The notes under the pieces are model-generated. The model made no database searches, had not been told where the DNA came from, and saw nothing but the letters and a program-made list of their open reading frames with translations. Below, one piece after another: positions 49,746-59,511 of a DNA stretch of 64,000 nt. The stretch lies in assembly GCF_022437945.1 (NCBI RefSeq), contig NZ_CP092535.1:2914001-2978000 (forward strand), given 5' to 3'. Source of the DNA: Nocardioides sp. TF02-7. Its GTDB lineage: Bacteria; Actinomycetota; Actinomycetes; Propionibacteriales; Nocardioidaceae. A program made the translations under genes and the position numbers. Every line of letters begins with the position of its first letter. Position 1 is the first letter of the stretch.

Positions 49746-49793
49746 GGTCGTCAGGGTGAGAGTGACCCATGGACCACTCTCACCCTGACGACC
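49746..49793. repeat. Hairpin B: 19-bp perfect inverted repeat, copy of hairpin A
   Basis: Arms at 49746-49764 and 49775-49793 with a 10-base loop. Both arms are the same sequence as in hairpin A, in the same orientation; the loops differ at the central bases. It lies between the divergent AbiEi/DUF559 and TauE/SafE genes, so a terminator role is unlikely for this copy. Confidence 0.88.
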
Positions 49794-49809
49794 GCGACAA
49801 TGGGTGGCG

Positions 49810-50589
49810 ATGAGCGACATCAGCCTGACCGTGCTCGTCCTCCTCGGCGTGGCGGCGCTGGCGGCGGGCTTCGTCGACGCGGTGGTGGGCGGCGGCGGGC
49901 TGATCCAGCTCCCTGCGCTGCTGCTCGGGCTGCCGGGGGCGGCGCCGGTGGAGGTGCTGGCGACCAACAAGGTCGCCTCGATCTGCGGTACGACGGCCGC
50001 GTCCGCGACCTACTACCGGCGGATCCGCCCCGATCCACGCACGTTCGGCCCGCTCATGCTCTGCGCGCTGCTGGGCTCGTTCGGCGGCGCGTTCGTGGCG
50101 TCGCACATCCCGCGCGGGGCGTTCGAGCCGATCGTGCTCGTGGTGCTCGTCGTGCTGGGTGCCTACGTCGTCCTCCAGCCCGAGGTCGGCGAGCAGACGC
50201 TGCTCCGCTTCGCCGGCCGCCAGCACCTGGCCGCCGCGTGCGCGGTCGGCGCGGTCGTCGGGTTCTACGACGGCGCGCTCGGCCCCGGCACCGGCAGCTT
50301 CTTCGTCTTCGCGCTGGTCGGGCTGCTCGGCTACGACTTCCTGGAGGCCTCGGCCAAGGCCCGGCTCGCCAACTGGGCGACCAACCTCGGTGCGCTCCTC
50401 CTCTTCGTCCCCACCGGCGCGGTGCTGTGGCAGGTCGGCCTGCTGATGGGCGCCTGCAACCTGCTCGGCGGCTACCTCGGCGCCCGCACCGCCGTCGGCC
50501 GGGGCGCGAAGTTCGTGCGGATCTTCTTCATCCTCGTCGTCAGTGGCTTCATCGTGCGGATCGGTGGCGGCGTGCTCGGCCTCTGGTGA
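49810..50589 (+). CDS. Sulfite exporter TauE/SafE family protein
   Basis: 259 residues, eight or so membrane spans, frame intact. AAGFVDAVVGGGGLIQLPAL and ATNKVASICGTTAASATYYR near the N-terminus and the mirrored GFYDGALGPGTGSFFVFALV in the second half are hallmark TSUP repeats. Transports small organosulfonates, sulfite or related anions; substrate unknown. GACAAT at 49796-49801 may be the -10. A GTG at 49804 is an alternative start. Confidence 0.87.
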   Translation: MSDISLTVLVLLGVAALAAGFVDAVVGGGGLIQLPALLLGLPGAAPVEVLATNKVASICGTTAASATYYRRIRPDPRTFGPLMLCALLGSFGGAFVASHIPRGAFEPIVLVVLVVLGAYVVLQPEVGEQTLLRFAGRQHLAAACAVGAVVGFYDGALGPGTGSFFVFALVGLLGYDFLEASAKARLANWATNLGALLLFVPTGAVLWQVGLLMGACNLLGGYLGARTAVGRGAKFVRIFFILVVSGFIVRIGGGVLGLW

Positions 50590-50644
50590 TCCGGTGGGTC
50601 GGGGGTCGAGCTCGCGGCCGACCTGCGCCCTGGGTGCCCGGTCC

Positions 50645-50650
50645 TACGGT
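50645..50650 (+). promoter_or_regulatory. -10 box of the VOC gene
   Basis: TACGGT, six bases before the ATG at 50657; consistent with a leaderless transcript. Confidence 0.4.
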
Positions 50651-50656
50651 GGGGGC

Positions 50657-51440
50657 ATGAGCAACCCCGGCGAGACAGGTGACCTGACCGAAGCGGTGCG
50701 CCCGACCTGGGCGACGGCGTTCCTCGACTTCGCGCCGGAGGGGTTCGAGGCCGGGGTGGACTTCTGGTCGGCGCTCACGGCGTACGACGTGTCGCCGCCG
50801 CGCGGCGACGACGGCGAGTTCGCGACGCTGCTGCCGCCCGCCGGTGACGACTGCCTGCGGGTGCAGCGGCTGCGGGAGGGCCCCGACGACGTGCACGTCG
50901 ACCTCCACGTCGCCGACCCGCGGGCCGCCGCGGAGCGGGCGCGCCGGCTCGGCGCGACCGAGGTGGAAGACCGGGGCTATGTCGTGATGCGCTCGCCCGG
51001 CGGCCTCGGCCTGTGCTTCGTGCACGCCGGCGAGTCGACCCGGCCGCGGCCGACGGAGTGGCCGGAGGGGCATACGTCGCTGCTCGACCAGGTGTGCATC
51101 GATGCCCCGGCGCCGGCCTACGACGCGGAGTGCGCGTTCTGGGCGGCGGTGACGGGGTGGGGAGCTCGCCGAGCACCCCGACGAGCCGGAGTTCCGGCGC
51201 CTGGTGCGGCCGCCGGAGCAGCCGGTCCGCTTCCTCCTGCAGCTGCTGGAGGAGGACTCCGGACCGGTCCGCGCCCACCTCGACTGGGCGACGCTCGACC
51301 GGGACGCCGAGGTCCGGCGGCACGTCGCGGCCGGCGCCGAGCTGGTCGGCGTGCACGAGCAGTGGACGGTGCTCGCCGACCCCAACGGCCGGGCCTACTG
51401 CGTCACCGACCGCGATCCCGCGGTCGGCGCCTCGGGTTGA
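50657..51440 (+). CDS. VOC (glyoxalase-like) family protein
   Basis: About 260 residues after correction, two glyoxalase-like modules. The first has TWATAFLDFAPEGFEAGVDF and VHVDLHVADPRAAAERARRL; the second CIDAPAPAYDAECAFWAAVT and PVRFLLQLLEEDSGPVRAHL. The G run at 51159-51162 has one extra base (GWELAEHPDEPEFRRL expected). Similar to PF18029-type actinobacterial proteins; function unknown. Confidence 0.78.
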
Positions 51441-51449
51441 CGGTCTGGC

Positions 51450-51455
51450 TAGCGT
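51450..51455 (+). promoter_or_regulatory. -10 box of the DinB gene
   Basis: TAGCGT, seven bases before the ATG at 51463; leaderless arrangement. Confidence 0.45.
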
Positions 51456-51462
51456 CGGCGAC

Positions 51463-51999
51463 ATGGACGACACCGACCGCCGGGACCCACCGCTGCGAGC
51501 CGACGAGGTGACCACGGTCCGCGCTTACCTCGACTACCACCGCGACACGCTGCGCTGGAAGGTCGACGGCCTCACCCGCGAGCAGCTCGCCCAGACGCTG
51601 CCGCCGAGCACGATGACGCTGGGCGGCATGCTCAAGCACCTGGCGCTGGTGGAGTGGAGCTGGTTCGAGCGCGTCCTGCACGGCCGGCCGCCGGTGTCGC
51701 CGTTCGTGGACGTCGACTGGGACGCCGACCCCGACTGGGACTGGCACTCCGCCGTCGACGACAGCCCCGAGCAGCTGCGGCAGTGGTTCGACGAGGCGGT
51801 CGCCCGCGCCGACGCGGCGATCGACGAGGCACTGGCCGCCGGCAAGGGGCTCGACGTCGAGTCCGCCCTTCCCTCGCGTCGCGAAGAGGGCCACTTCACG
51901 CTGCGGTGGATCCTGCTGCACATGATCGAGGAGTACGCCCGCCACAACGGTCACGCCGACCTGCTGCGCGAGGCGATCGACGGCCGCACGGGGGAGTGA
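51463..51999 (+). CDS. DinB family protein (DUF664)
   Basis: 178 residues, frame intact. Four-helix DinB/YfiT-like fold: LRWKVDGLTREQLAQTL, GGMLKHLALVEWSWFERVL and LLHMIEEYARHNGHADLLRE. The histidines in LKHL and in YARHNGHAD would form the metal triad. In actinobacteria many such proteins are mycothiol-dependent or mycothiol-linked enzymes, which fits the mshB and mca genes in this window. Confidence 0.82.
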   Translation: MDDTDRRDPPLRADEVTTVRAYLDYHRDTLRWKVDGLTREQLAQTLPPSTMTLGGMLKHLALVEWSWFERVLHGRPPVSPFVDVDWDADPDWDWHSAVDDSPEQLRQWFDEAVARADAAIDEALAAGKGLDVESALPSRREEGHFTLRWILLHMIEEYARHNGHADLLREAIDGRTGE

Positions 52000-52001
52000 G
52001 C

Positions 52002-52042
52002 CCGTCAGTCGGCCCCGTCAGTCGGCCCCGGTCAGTCGGCCC
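52002..52042. repeat. Short tandem repeat, three copies of 13-14 bp
   Basis: CCGTCAGTCGGCC occurs at 52002 and 52015 and, slightly changed, at 52029, between the DinB stop and the AarF C-terminus, overlapping the last AarF codons. Origin is likely slippage. Confidence 0.7.
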
Positions 52043-53379
52043 GGTCGGCAGGGTGGAAGCCCGGCAGGAACTCCTCCATGATCGCCCGGAACGGCGCCTC
52101 GGCCTCGAGCTGGCTCAGCACGCCGACGCCGCCGAGCCAGGTGCGGTGGATCAGCACGTACTGCGGCGGCAGGTTGAGCTTGGTCGAGACGGTGTACGCC
52201 GGGTCGCGGGGGTTGTTGACGCGCTGGAACTGCTCGCGCATCCAGGCGCGGGAGAAGCGGAACCGCTCGACGAGCGTCGGCTCCACGAACGGTGACAGGT
52301 AGTCCATGAGCAGCTGCGGGTCGACCTTGATCCGGTCCTTGAGGAAGCCCTCCTCGCGGAGCCCGTCGATCAGGGCCTCGCCGTCGCCGGCCGCGCAGAG
52401 GCTGATCAGCCGCCCCATCGGCTCGGGCAGCCCTCGTTGCGGCAACCGCGCGACGGCGCCGTAGTCGAGGACGCCGAGCCGGCCGGGTGCGCCGTCCTCG
52501 GTGGGGAGGATCCGGTAGTTGCCGGGGTGCGGGTCGGCGTGGAGCAGGCCGGTGCGCGCCGGGCCGGAGAAGAGGAACCGGGTGAAGAGCTGGCCGTAGT
52601 GGTCGCGCTCCTCGGAGGAGCCGCCGGCGATCACCGTCGCCAGCGACGCGGGGGACTCGAGCCACTCGGTGACGAGCACCCGCGGCCCCGACCGCGACGA
52701 CGTCGGGCACGACGATGTCGGGGTCGTCGGCGAAGGACCGGGCGAACTCGCGCTGCGCCTCGGCCTCGAGGTCGTAGTCGAGCTCGTCCTTGGCGCGGGC
52801 CTGGACCTCGTCGACCAGGGGCTTCATGTCGACGCCGGGCATCAGCGGGCCGATCGCCCGTGCCGCGCGGGCGAGCGTGCGCAGGTCGGACTCCAGCGCG
52901 GCCCCCGCGTCGGGGTACTGCACCTTGACCGCGACCTCACGTCCGTCGTGCCAGCGCCCCTTGTGCACCTGGCCGATCGACGCGGCCGCCGCCGGGCCGC
53001 CGTCGAGCCAGACCAGCCGGGCCTTCCAGTCGGCGCCGAGGTCGGCCTCGAGGATGTCGCGCACGGTCTGGGTCGGCATCGGCGGTGCGGAGTCCTGGAG
53101 GCGGGTCAGGTGCTCGCGGTAGGGCGCGGCCATCTCCTCGGGCAGCGCCGACTCGAGCACCGACAGGGCCTGGCCGAACTTCATCGCCCCGCCCTTCAGC
53201 TCCCCGAGCGTGCGGAACAGCTGGTCGGCGGTCCGCTGCTGGATCTCGGTCATCACCGCCTCGGCCGGAGCACCGCCGAGCCGCTTGCCGAAGCCGAGCG
53301 CCGTGCGGCCGGCGTACCCCAGTGGCAGGGCGGCGAGCCGCGCGGTGCGCGCGGCGGCCTTGCGAGGGAGCTCCGACAT
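52032..53379 (-). CDS. AarF/UbiB (ABC1) family kinase-like protein
   Basis: About 448 residues after correction. The atypical-kinase KxGQ motif is MKFGQALS (67-70), the Ala-rich loop GGPAAAASIGQVHKG (about 128-141), the ATP lysine in VAVKVQYP (152), and the catalytic GLLHADPHPGNY with LDYGAVARL. A C run at 52686-52689 has one extra base (VAVGPRVLVTEWLESP expected). Relatives support quinone or lipid synthesis; here the partner pathway is unknown. Confidence 0.87.
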
Positions 53380-53432
53380 GCAGCCATTGTCCCTGACGCC
53401 TGGTCACGGCGACCGGGCGAACGGCGGCCGGC

Positions 53433-53735
53433 TCAGGGAAGGCGCTTGCGCTGGCGCTCCAGGAACGAGCGGCCCCGGCCGGCGGCCTTCGACAGGCCCT
53501 TCCGTGCGCTGCCGGCGCCGTCCTCGACCGCCTTGCCGGCCTCCGACACCGGGTGCCGCACCGGGCGCGGCACGAGCAGCGCCATCGCCGTCCGGAACAG
53601 CTTGCGGGCCAGCCACAGCAGCGGGATGCCGAGCGGCAGCAGCACGATCGTCACCGACAGCAGCACGCCCACCAGCCCCAGCAGACCGGCGAGGACCCAC
53701 AGCAGCGACCCGCCGACGACGTTGAGCACGCGCAC
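53433..53735 (-). CDS. Small membrane protein
   Basis: 100 residues, GTG start with AGGGAGG seven bases upstream. Two hydrophobic helices (VVGGSLLWVLAGLLGLVGVL and VTIVLLPLGIPLLWLARKLF) are followed by a basic cytoplasmic tail ending ERQRKRLP. No family recognised. Upstream of aarF on the same strand with a 53-base gap. Confidence 0.62.
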   Translation of the reverse strand: MRVLNVVGGSLLWVLAGLLGLVGVLLSVTIVLLPLGIPLLWLARKLFRTAMALLVPRPVRHPVSEAGKAVEDGAGSARKGLSKAAGRGRSFLERQRKRLP

Positions 53736-53859
53736 GAGCCACCTCCCTCTCCCGCACGGAGTGGTACCCGGCGGGCGAGCGGCCAGCCGCCGGTCTGTCA
53801 CGGACGGCTCGACCGGAAACCAGGATGCAGACGGCCCCCGGACCGGCGATGCTCGTCCG

Positions 53860-54279
53860 GTGAGGTACGAACGCTTGTGGGAACGGCTCCTCGAGTTCCT
53901 GGACGAGTGGGCCACGGTGACCGAGGTCGAGCCCGGGCGGCTCCGGGTCGTCGTCGACGGGGCCGACGGGACCTTGCGCGTCGTCGAGATCCTGATGTCC
54001 CGGCAGGAGTGGGACGACATGGTCTCCATCCCGTTCGGCGACTTCGCGCCGGCAGCCGACGAGGTCCGCCGCGCGGTCCTCGCGCTCACCGACGACCAGC
54101 GCTACCTCGTCTACGAGAACTACGAGCTCGTCCCTTCCACGACACCCGTCCTCCCGGTGGATCCCGAGGAGGAGCGCCTCGCCGAGCTCGCGCGCCGGCA
54201 CCCGGAGGGCTTCGGCCGCTGGGTCGCCATCGACTGGGACGGCAACGTCGTGGACGAGCTCGGACCGCCCCGGAGCTGA
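53860..54279 (+). CDS. Hypothetical protein
   Basis: 139 residues, GTG start. Begins RYERLWERLLEFLDEWATVT with a heptad-like helix, then a strand-rich part (LRVVVDGADGTLRVVEILMS) and ends AIDWDGNVVDELGPPRS. Codon use matches the neighbours. No domain or motif recognised. Confidence 0.6.
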   Translation: MRYERLWERLLEFLDEWATVTEVEPGRLRVVVDGADGTLRVVEILMSRQEWDDMVSIPFGDFAPAADEVRRAVLALTDDQRYLVYENYELVPSTTPVLPVDPEEERLAELARRHPEGFGRWVAIDWDGNVVDELGPPRS

Positions 54280-54320
54280 CCGGCGACGGGTGCCCGACCG
54301 CGCGGCCGCCCGGCCGCCGC

Positions 54321-54666
54321 CTACATGAAGCGCCGTACCTCCTGCGGCCAGCCGCAGGCCTCGGCGACCTTGACGGCCCAGACCCGGGCGGTCTCCTCGT
54401 CGGGCACGTCGACGGCGCAGAACCCGCCGAGGACCTCCTTGGTCTCGACGTAGGGCCCGTCGGTCAGCAGCACCTCGTCGGCGCCCTGGGTGGGGTCGGC
54501 GCTGAACACCGGGCCGTGCTCCTCCAGGCCGCCGGCGAGGAGGTAGACGCCGGCCTCCTTCATCTCGTCGACGACGGCGTTGGCCAGCGGCGCGCGGCTG
54601 CGGAACCACTCCCGCGGTGTGGTCGCCGACCCACTGCTGGTTGAAGTAGATGAGGTACTGGGGCAC
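54321..54666 (-). CDS. YCII-related domain protein
   Basis: 114 residues after correction of one inserted base near 54615 (HTREWFRSRAPLANAVVDEM or similar expected). MPQYLIYFNQQWV, TDGPYVETKEVLGGF and the following VDVPDEETA match the YCII/DGPF fold often found with sigma factors of the ECF41/42 type. GTG start after GGAGGAGCG. No sigma factor is adjacent. Confidence 0.78.
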
Positions 54667-54757
54667 GTCCGCTCCTCCGTCCGGGCAGGCCCGACGCCCG
54701 CCGCTGCCTACGCTACGAACGGGAGGCGGCGGATACGACAGGTCCCAGGCGAGCCGC

Positions 54758-55405
54758 TCAGGCGGTCTGCGGGAACGGCACCCCGGTGTTGGCGTGGCAG
54801 CGGTAGCCGTAGGGCACCTTGTGGAGGTACTGCTGGTGCTCGGGCTCGGCGTAGTAGTACGGCCCGGCGGGGACGATCTCGGTGGTGATCTCGCCGTAGC
54901 CGCGGCGGGTGATCTCGTCGCCGTAGACCTTGGTCAGCTCGCGCGCGACCTGCTCCTGCTCGGGGGTCGTGTAGTAGATGCCGGAGCGGTACTGCGTGCC
55001 GATGTCGTTGCCCTGCCGCATGCCCTGGGTCGGGTCGTGGACCTCGAAGAACTTCTTGACCAGGTCGGCGTACGACACCTGGGCCGGGTCGAACACGACG
55101 CGCACGGCCTCGGTGTGGCCGGTGCGGCCGGAGCAGACCTCCTCGTACGTCGGGTTCGGGGTGATGCCGCCGGTGTAGCCCACCGACGTCGACCACACGC
55201 CCGGCATCTTCCAGTAGAGCTCCTCGGCGCCCCAGAAGCAGCCGAGCCCGAAGACCGCGACCTCCATGCCCTCGGGCACCTCGTCGGTCACGACCGGGGT
55301 CCCGAGCACCTCGTGGCGGGCAGGCACCTGGAACGTGGGCGCGTCGCGGCCCGGGAGCGCCTGCGCGGCGTCGACCATCTCGGTCTTGTGGCGGGAGAGG
55401 AACAT
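54758..55405 (-). CDS. msrA: Peptide methionine sulfoxide reductase A
   Basis: 215 residues, frame intact. Catalytic Cys56 in [35 protein letters not shown] and [11 protein letters not shown] are canonical. The N-terminal extension of about 45 residues is usual in actinobacteria and Streptomyces-like MsrA. Reduces methionine-S-sulfoxide in damaged proteins. ATG preceded by GGAGG. Divergent from metB. Confidence 0.94.
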   Translation of the reverse strand: MFLSRHKTEMVDAAQALPGRDAPTFQVPARHEVLGTPVVTDEVPEGMEVAVFGLGCFWGAEELYWKMPGVWSTSVGYTGGITPNPTYEEVCSGRTGHTEAVRVVFDPAQVSYADLVKKFFEVHDPTQGMRQGNDIGTQYRSGIYYTTPEQEQVARELTKVYGDEITRRGYGEITTEIVPAGPYYYAEPEHQQYLHKVPYGYRCHANTGVPFPQTA

Positions 55406-55461
55406 GCCTCCATTCTCCCCCGCGGCGCAAGCGCCCGACCACGGTCGGCGCAGCCGCTGAG

Positions 55462-55467
55462 TAGGCT
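55462..55467 (+). promoter_or_regulatory. -10 box of the metB operon
   Basis: TAGGCT, seven bases before the metB GTG; leaderless arrangement for the four-gene metB-mutL-transporter-ilvA operon. Confidence 0.45.
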
Positions 55468-55474
55468 CGCGAGG

Positions 55475-56635
55475 GTGACCCAGGAGCACCGGAGCAAGAG
55501 CGGCTTCGAGACCCGCGCCATCCATGCGGGCTACGAGCCGGACCCCACGACCGGAGCGGTGATCCCGCCCATCTACGCCACCTCCACCTACAAGCAGGAC
55601 GGGGTCGGCGGCCTGCGCGGCGGCTACGAGTACAGCCGCAGCGCCAACCCCACCCGCACCGCCCTCGAGGGCGCGCTCGCCGCGCTCGAGGAGGGGGAGC
55701 GAGGCTTCGCGTTCGCGTCCGGCCTGGCGGCCGAGGACACCATCGTCCGGGCGCTGTGCCGCCCCGGCGACCACGTGGTCCTCCCCGGCGACGCGTACGG
55801 CGGCACCTACCGGCTGTTCGACAAGGTCATCCGGCCGTGGGGCCTCGAGCACACGCCGGCGCCCGTGCACGACACCGACGCCGTGCGTGCGGCGGTCCGG
55901 CCGGGGCGGACGAAGCTGGTCTGGGTCGAGACGCCGACCAACCCGCTGCTCAACATCGCCGACATCGAGGCGCTCGCCGGGGTGGCCCACGAGGCGGGCG
56001 CCCTGCTCGTCGTCGACAACACCTTCGCGTCGCCGTACCTCCAGCAGCCGCTCACCCTCGGTGCCGACCTGGTGGTGCACTCGACCACGAAGTACGTCGG
56101 CGGCCACTCCGACGTCGTCGGCGGCGCCGTCGTCGTGCGCGACCTCGAGGTCGCCGAGCAGGTCGCGTTCCACCAGAACGCGGTGGGCGCGGTGCCGGGG
56201 CCGTTCGACGCGTTCCTGACCCACCGCGGCATCAAGACGCTCGGCGTCCGGATGGACCGCCACAGCGACAACGCCGAGCGGGTCGTCGACTTCCTCACCA
56301 GCCACCCGAAGGTGGGCGACGTGGTCTACCCGGGGCTGGAGACCCACCCCGGGCACCGGGTCGCGCAGCGGCAGATGCGCCGCTTCGGCGGGATGGTGTC
56401 GTTCCGCTGCGAGGGCGGCGAGGAGGCCGCGCTGCGGGTCTGCGAGCGGGCGGAGGTGTTCACGCTCGGCGAGTCGCTCGGCGGGGTGGAGTCGCTGATC
56501 GAGCACCCGGGCCGGATGACGCACGCGTCGGTGGCCGGCACCGCGCTGGAGGTGCCCGCCGACCTGGTCCGGCTCAGCGTCGGCATCGAGGCCGCCGACG
56601 ACCTGGTCGCCGACCTGGAGCAGGCGCTCGGGTGA
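55475..56635 (+). CDS. metB: Cystathionine gamma-synthase
   Basis: 386 residues, frame intact. PLP trans-sulfuration enzyme: [67 protein letters not shown] and the PLP lysine K206 in [13 protein letters not shown]. The sequence could also be a cystathionine gamma-lyase, since the two are hard to tell apart. Links cysteine to homocysteine or back; the lyase direction yields 2-oxobutyrate, as does ilvA downstream. GTGA overlap with mutL. Confidence 0.88.
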   Translation: MTQEHRSKSGFETRAIHAGYEPDPTTGAVIPPIYATSTYKQDGVGGLRGGYEYSRSANPTRTALEGALAALEEGERGFAFASGLAAEDTIVRALCRPGDHVVLPGDAYGGTYRLFDKVIRPWGLEHTPAPVHDTDAVRAAVRPGRTKLVWVETPTNPLLNIADIEALAGVAHEAGALLVVDNTFASPYLQQPLTLGADLVVHSTTKYVGGHSDVVGGAVVVRDLEVAEQVAFHQNAVGAVPGPFDAFLTHRGIKTLGVRMDRHSDNAERVVDFLTSHPKVGDVVYPGLETHPGHRVAQRQMRRFGGMVSFRCEGGEEAALRVCERAEVFTLGESLGGVESLIEHPGRMTHASVAGTALEVPADLVRLSVGIEAADDLVADLEQALG

Positions 56636-58062
56636 CCGGCGCCCGCGCGGCGGCCGGCGGCGCGGTGCTGTGCGTCGACGTCGGGTCGACGTTCACCAAG
56701 GCGCTGCTCGTCGACCTCGCCGAGGCGCGGATCGTCGCCCGGGCCGACCGGCCGACGTTCGGCACCGGTGACGTGATGGACGCGATCGACGGCTGCCGCG
56801 CCGACCTGGCGGCGACCGACCCGCGGGCCGAGCAGGCCGAGGTGCTCGCCTGCTCCAGCGCGGGCGGCGCACTCTGGATCGCGGTCGTCGGCAACGAGGA
56901 GCTGGTCACGGCCGAGGCCGGGCGGCGGGTCGCGCTCTCCAGCGGCGGGCGGGTGACCGCCGTCGTCGCGCTCGCGGGCCGCGAGCACGCCGCCGTGGTG
57001 GCGCAGCTGGCGGGGCTCACCCGTCCGGCGCGCGACCGCAGCGAGGTCGATGTCGTCCTGCTCACCGGCGGCACCGACGGCGGCAACGCCGAGGCGCTGC
57101 TCGCGGGTGCCCGGGCGCTGGTCGACGCCGGGTGGACCGGGCCGACCGTGGTCTCGGGCAACGTCGAGGCCTACGACGAGGTGGCGCGGGTGCTGGCCGG
57201 GCGGCCGCACGTGCTGGCGGACAACGTCGTGCCCCGCATCGGCGTGCTGGCCCCCGACGGAGCCCGCAGCGCGATCCGCGAGGCGTTCCTGCGGCACGTG
57301 ATCGGCGGCAAGGGCCTGAGCCGGGGCTCCGAGTTCGCCGCGCTCGTGCGTGGCGCCACGCCCGACGTCGTGCTGACCGGCGTCGAGCTGCTCGCCCACG
57401 GGCTCGACGAGCAGCACCCCGGCGCGGGCGACGTGGCGGTGGTCGACGTCGGCGGCGCCACCACCGACGTCTACTCCGTCCTCACCGTCGACCCCGAGCT
57501 CTCCGAGGCGGGCGGCCTCGCCCGCGAGGTGGTCGCGCCCACCTCCGCCAACCGCACGGTCGAGGCCGACCTCGGCATGCGCTGGTCCGCCCGCGGCGTC
57601 CTGGAGGCGGTCGGCGACGCCGCGAGCCCGGGGCTGCGGGAGGCGGTCGCCCGGCTCACGGCTGCGCCCGGCTCCGTGCCCGCCGACGACGCGGCGTACG
57701 ACGTCGACGAGGAGCTGGCGCGGATCGCGGCGACGACCGCCGTACGCCGCCACGCCGGGCGGTCCCGCGTCGTGCTCGCCCCGGACGGCCGGGTGGTCGA
57801 GCGCACCGGTGTCGACCTGCGGGAGGTCGCGCTGCTCGTCGGCAGCGGCGGCGTGCTGCGGCACGGACGCCCCGGCGCCGCCGACCGGGTGCTCGGCAGC
57901 CTGGTGACGACCGGCGACCCGGAGGGCTGGCAGCTGCCCGAGCGGGCCCGGGTGGTCGTGGACGACGACTACCGGCTGATGGCGGTCGGCCTGCTCGCCG
58001 GGCCCCACCCCGAGGTGGCTCACCGGCTGGCCGCCGGGCTCGGGTCTAAGGTGGCGCCGTGA
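56632..58062 (+). CDS. Glutamate mutase L-type (MutL) ASKHA protein
   Basis: 476 residues, frame intact. ASKHA ATPase motifs: [20 protein letters not shown] (phosphate 1) and [15 protein letters not shown] (phosphate 2), plus [16 protein letters not shown] and [18 protein letters not shown] typical of the MutL family. MutL is thought to reactivate B12-dependent aminomutases; it is not the mismatch repair protein of the same name. No B12 mutase gene is present in the window. Coupled by four-base overlaps to metB and the following transporter gene. Confidence 0.82.
   Translation: MTGARAAAGGAVLCVDVGSTFTKALLVDLAEARIVARADRPTFGTGDVMDAIDGCRADLAATDPRAEQAEVLACSSAGGALWIAVVGNEELVTAEAGRRVALSSGGRVTAVVALAGREHAAVVAQLAGLTRPARDRSEVDVVLLTGGTDGGNAEALLAGARALVDAGWTGPTVVSGNVEAYDEVARVLAGRPHVLADNVVPRIGVLAPDGARSAIREAFLRHVIGGKGLSRGSEFAALVRGATPDVVLTGVELLAHGLDEQHPGAGDVAVVDVGGATTDVYSVLTVDPELSEAGGLAREVVAPTSANRTVEADLGMRWSARGVLEAVGDAASPGLREAVARLTAAPGSVPADDAAYDVDEELARIAATTAVRRHAGRSRVVLAPDGRVVERTGVDLREVALLVGSGGVLRHGRPGAADRVLGSLVTTGDPEGWQLPERARVVVDDDYRLMAVGLLAGPHPEVAHRLAAGLGSKVAP
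58047..58052 (+). promoter_or_regulatory. Possible internal -10 box of the AI-2E transporter gene
   Basis: TAAGGT inside the end of mutL, six bases before the GTG at 58059. It could give a leaderless internal transcript; it may also be chance within coding sequence. Confidence 0.3.
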
Positions 58063-59511
58063 CGGAGGATCGGCCTGTCCCGGACCCGGCGGGACGACCG
58101 GGCGACTCGCCCCCGGGAGGACCGGCCGGGGGAGCCGGAGGCGGGTGTCGGCGGCGATGTCGGAAGCTTCGCCGGCAGCGACGCCGAGCCGCCCCCGAGC
58201 ACCGGCACCGGCCGCGGTTCCCGCGCCGCCGGCGCAGCGCCGACGATGACCGCGAGCACCCCGACCGGCCCGACCAGCCCGACCAGCCCGACCGCCGGGA
58301 GGGCGAGAGCGTCGAGAGCATCCTGCAGCGGTTCACCCACCAGTGGGCGCAGCTGCGGGAGGAGCGCCGCACCGAGCCGACGCCGATCACCGCCGGCCCG
58401 TCCCGGTTCGGCCGGGCGGAGGTGCCGTGGGGGCTCGACCTGGCGGCTGCCTGGGCGTGGCGGCTGCTCGTCATCGCCGGCGCCGGCTACCTGGTGCTGT
58501 GGCTGGTCGGCTACTTCTCCGTCGTCACCATCCCGCTGGCCGTCGCCCTCCTCGTCAGCGCGCTCGCCAGCCCACTGGTCCACCTGCTCACCCGGGCGAA
58601 GGTGCCGCGCGGCCTCGCGGCGCTGCTCGTGGTGCTCACCGGCATCGCCGGGGTGACGGCGCTGCTCACCTTCGCCGGCCAGCAGGTCGCGGCCGGCGCC
58701 AACGACCTCGCCGACTCCACCGTCCAGGGGCTGCAGGAGATCCGGGACTGGCTGCGCGACGGCCCCGTCAACGCCAGCGACTCCCAGATCAACGACTGGA
58801 TCCAGAGCGCCCAGGAGATGATCCAGGAGCGCTCGCGCGACGGCGAGACGCTCAACCAGGCGACCGAGCTCGGCAGCGCCGTGGGGCACGTGTTCGCGGG
58901 GCTTCTTCATCGCGCTGTTCGCGACGTACTTCTTCCTCGCCGACGGCGGCCGGATCTGGTCGTGGCTGGTCCGGCTCTCCCCGCGGGTGGCGCGGGAGCG
59001 GATCGACAGCTCGGGCAAGGTGGCCTGGATCTCGCTGGTGCAGTTCGTGCGCGCGACGGTGCTGGTGGCGGCAGTCGACGCCGCCGGGGTGATGATCGGC
59101 GCGGCGATCCTCGACGTGCCGTTCGTGCTGGCGATCGGCGTCCTGGTCTTCCTCGGCGCCTTCGTGCCGCTGATCGGCGCGACCATCGCCGGCACCGTCG
59201 CGGTGCTGGTGGCGCTGGTCGACCAGGGGCCGATCACGGCGCTGATCATGCTCGCGGTGATCATCGGCGTGCAGCAGCTCGAGGGCCACGTGCTGCAGCC
59301 GTTCCTGCTCGGCCGCTGGGTATCGCTCCACCCGTTGGGCGTGATCGTCGCCCTCGCCTGTGGTGTGCTGGTGGCGGGCATCGTCGGCGCGCTCGTCGCG
59401 GTGCCGCTGGCCGCCGCCGTCAACGCCGTCGTGCTCCACCTCGCCGAGCTGGCGCAGATGCCGGTCGAGGAGGCGGTCGACGAGCTCGAGGACGAGGTGA
59501 TCGATGTCTGA
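58059..59511 (+). CDS. AI-2E family transporter
   Basis: About 483 residues after correction. The C-terminal two thirds hold about eight membrane spans with LYGYFSVVTIPLAVALLV-like entry helices, FLGAFVPLIGATIAGTVAVL and IIGVQQLEGHVLQPFLLGR, the family hallmark. A G run at 58898-58901 has one extra base. The disordered first 75 residues read poorly from 58133 to about 58230 (Arg-rich); the next frame has better codon use, so a pair of compensating indels, starting with G 58128-58132, is likely. Substrate unknown. Confidence 0.83.

Noticed and set aside
49717..49770. Start of the AbiEi/DUF559 gene at the ATG inside hairpin B
   Set aside because: That ATG lies in the loop of the inverted repeat and the added residues are encoded by the repeat itself; the GTG at 49716 is more plausible.
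56632..58062. MutL as a DNA mismatch repair protein
   Set aside because: It has ASKHA phosphate motifs and no GHKL ATPase motifs; it belongs to the glutamate mutase L family that shares the name.
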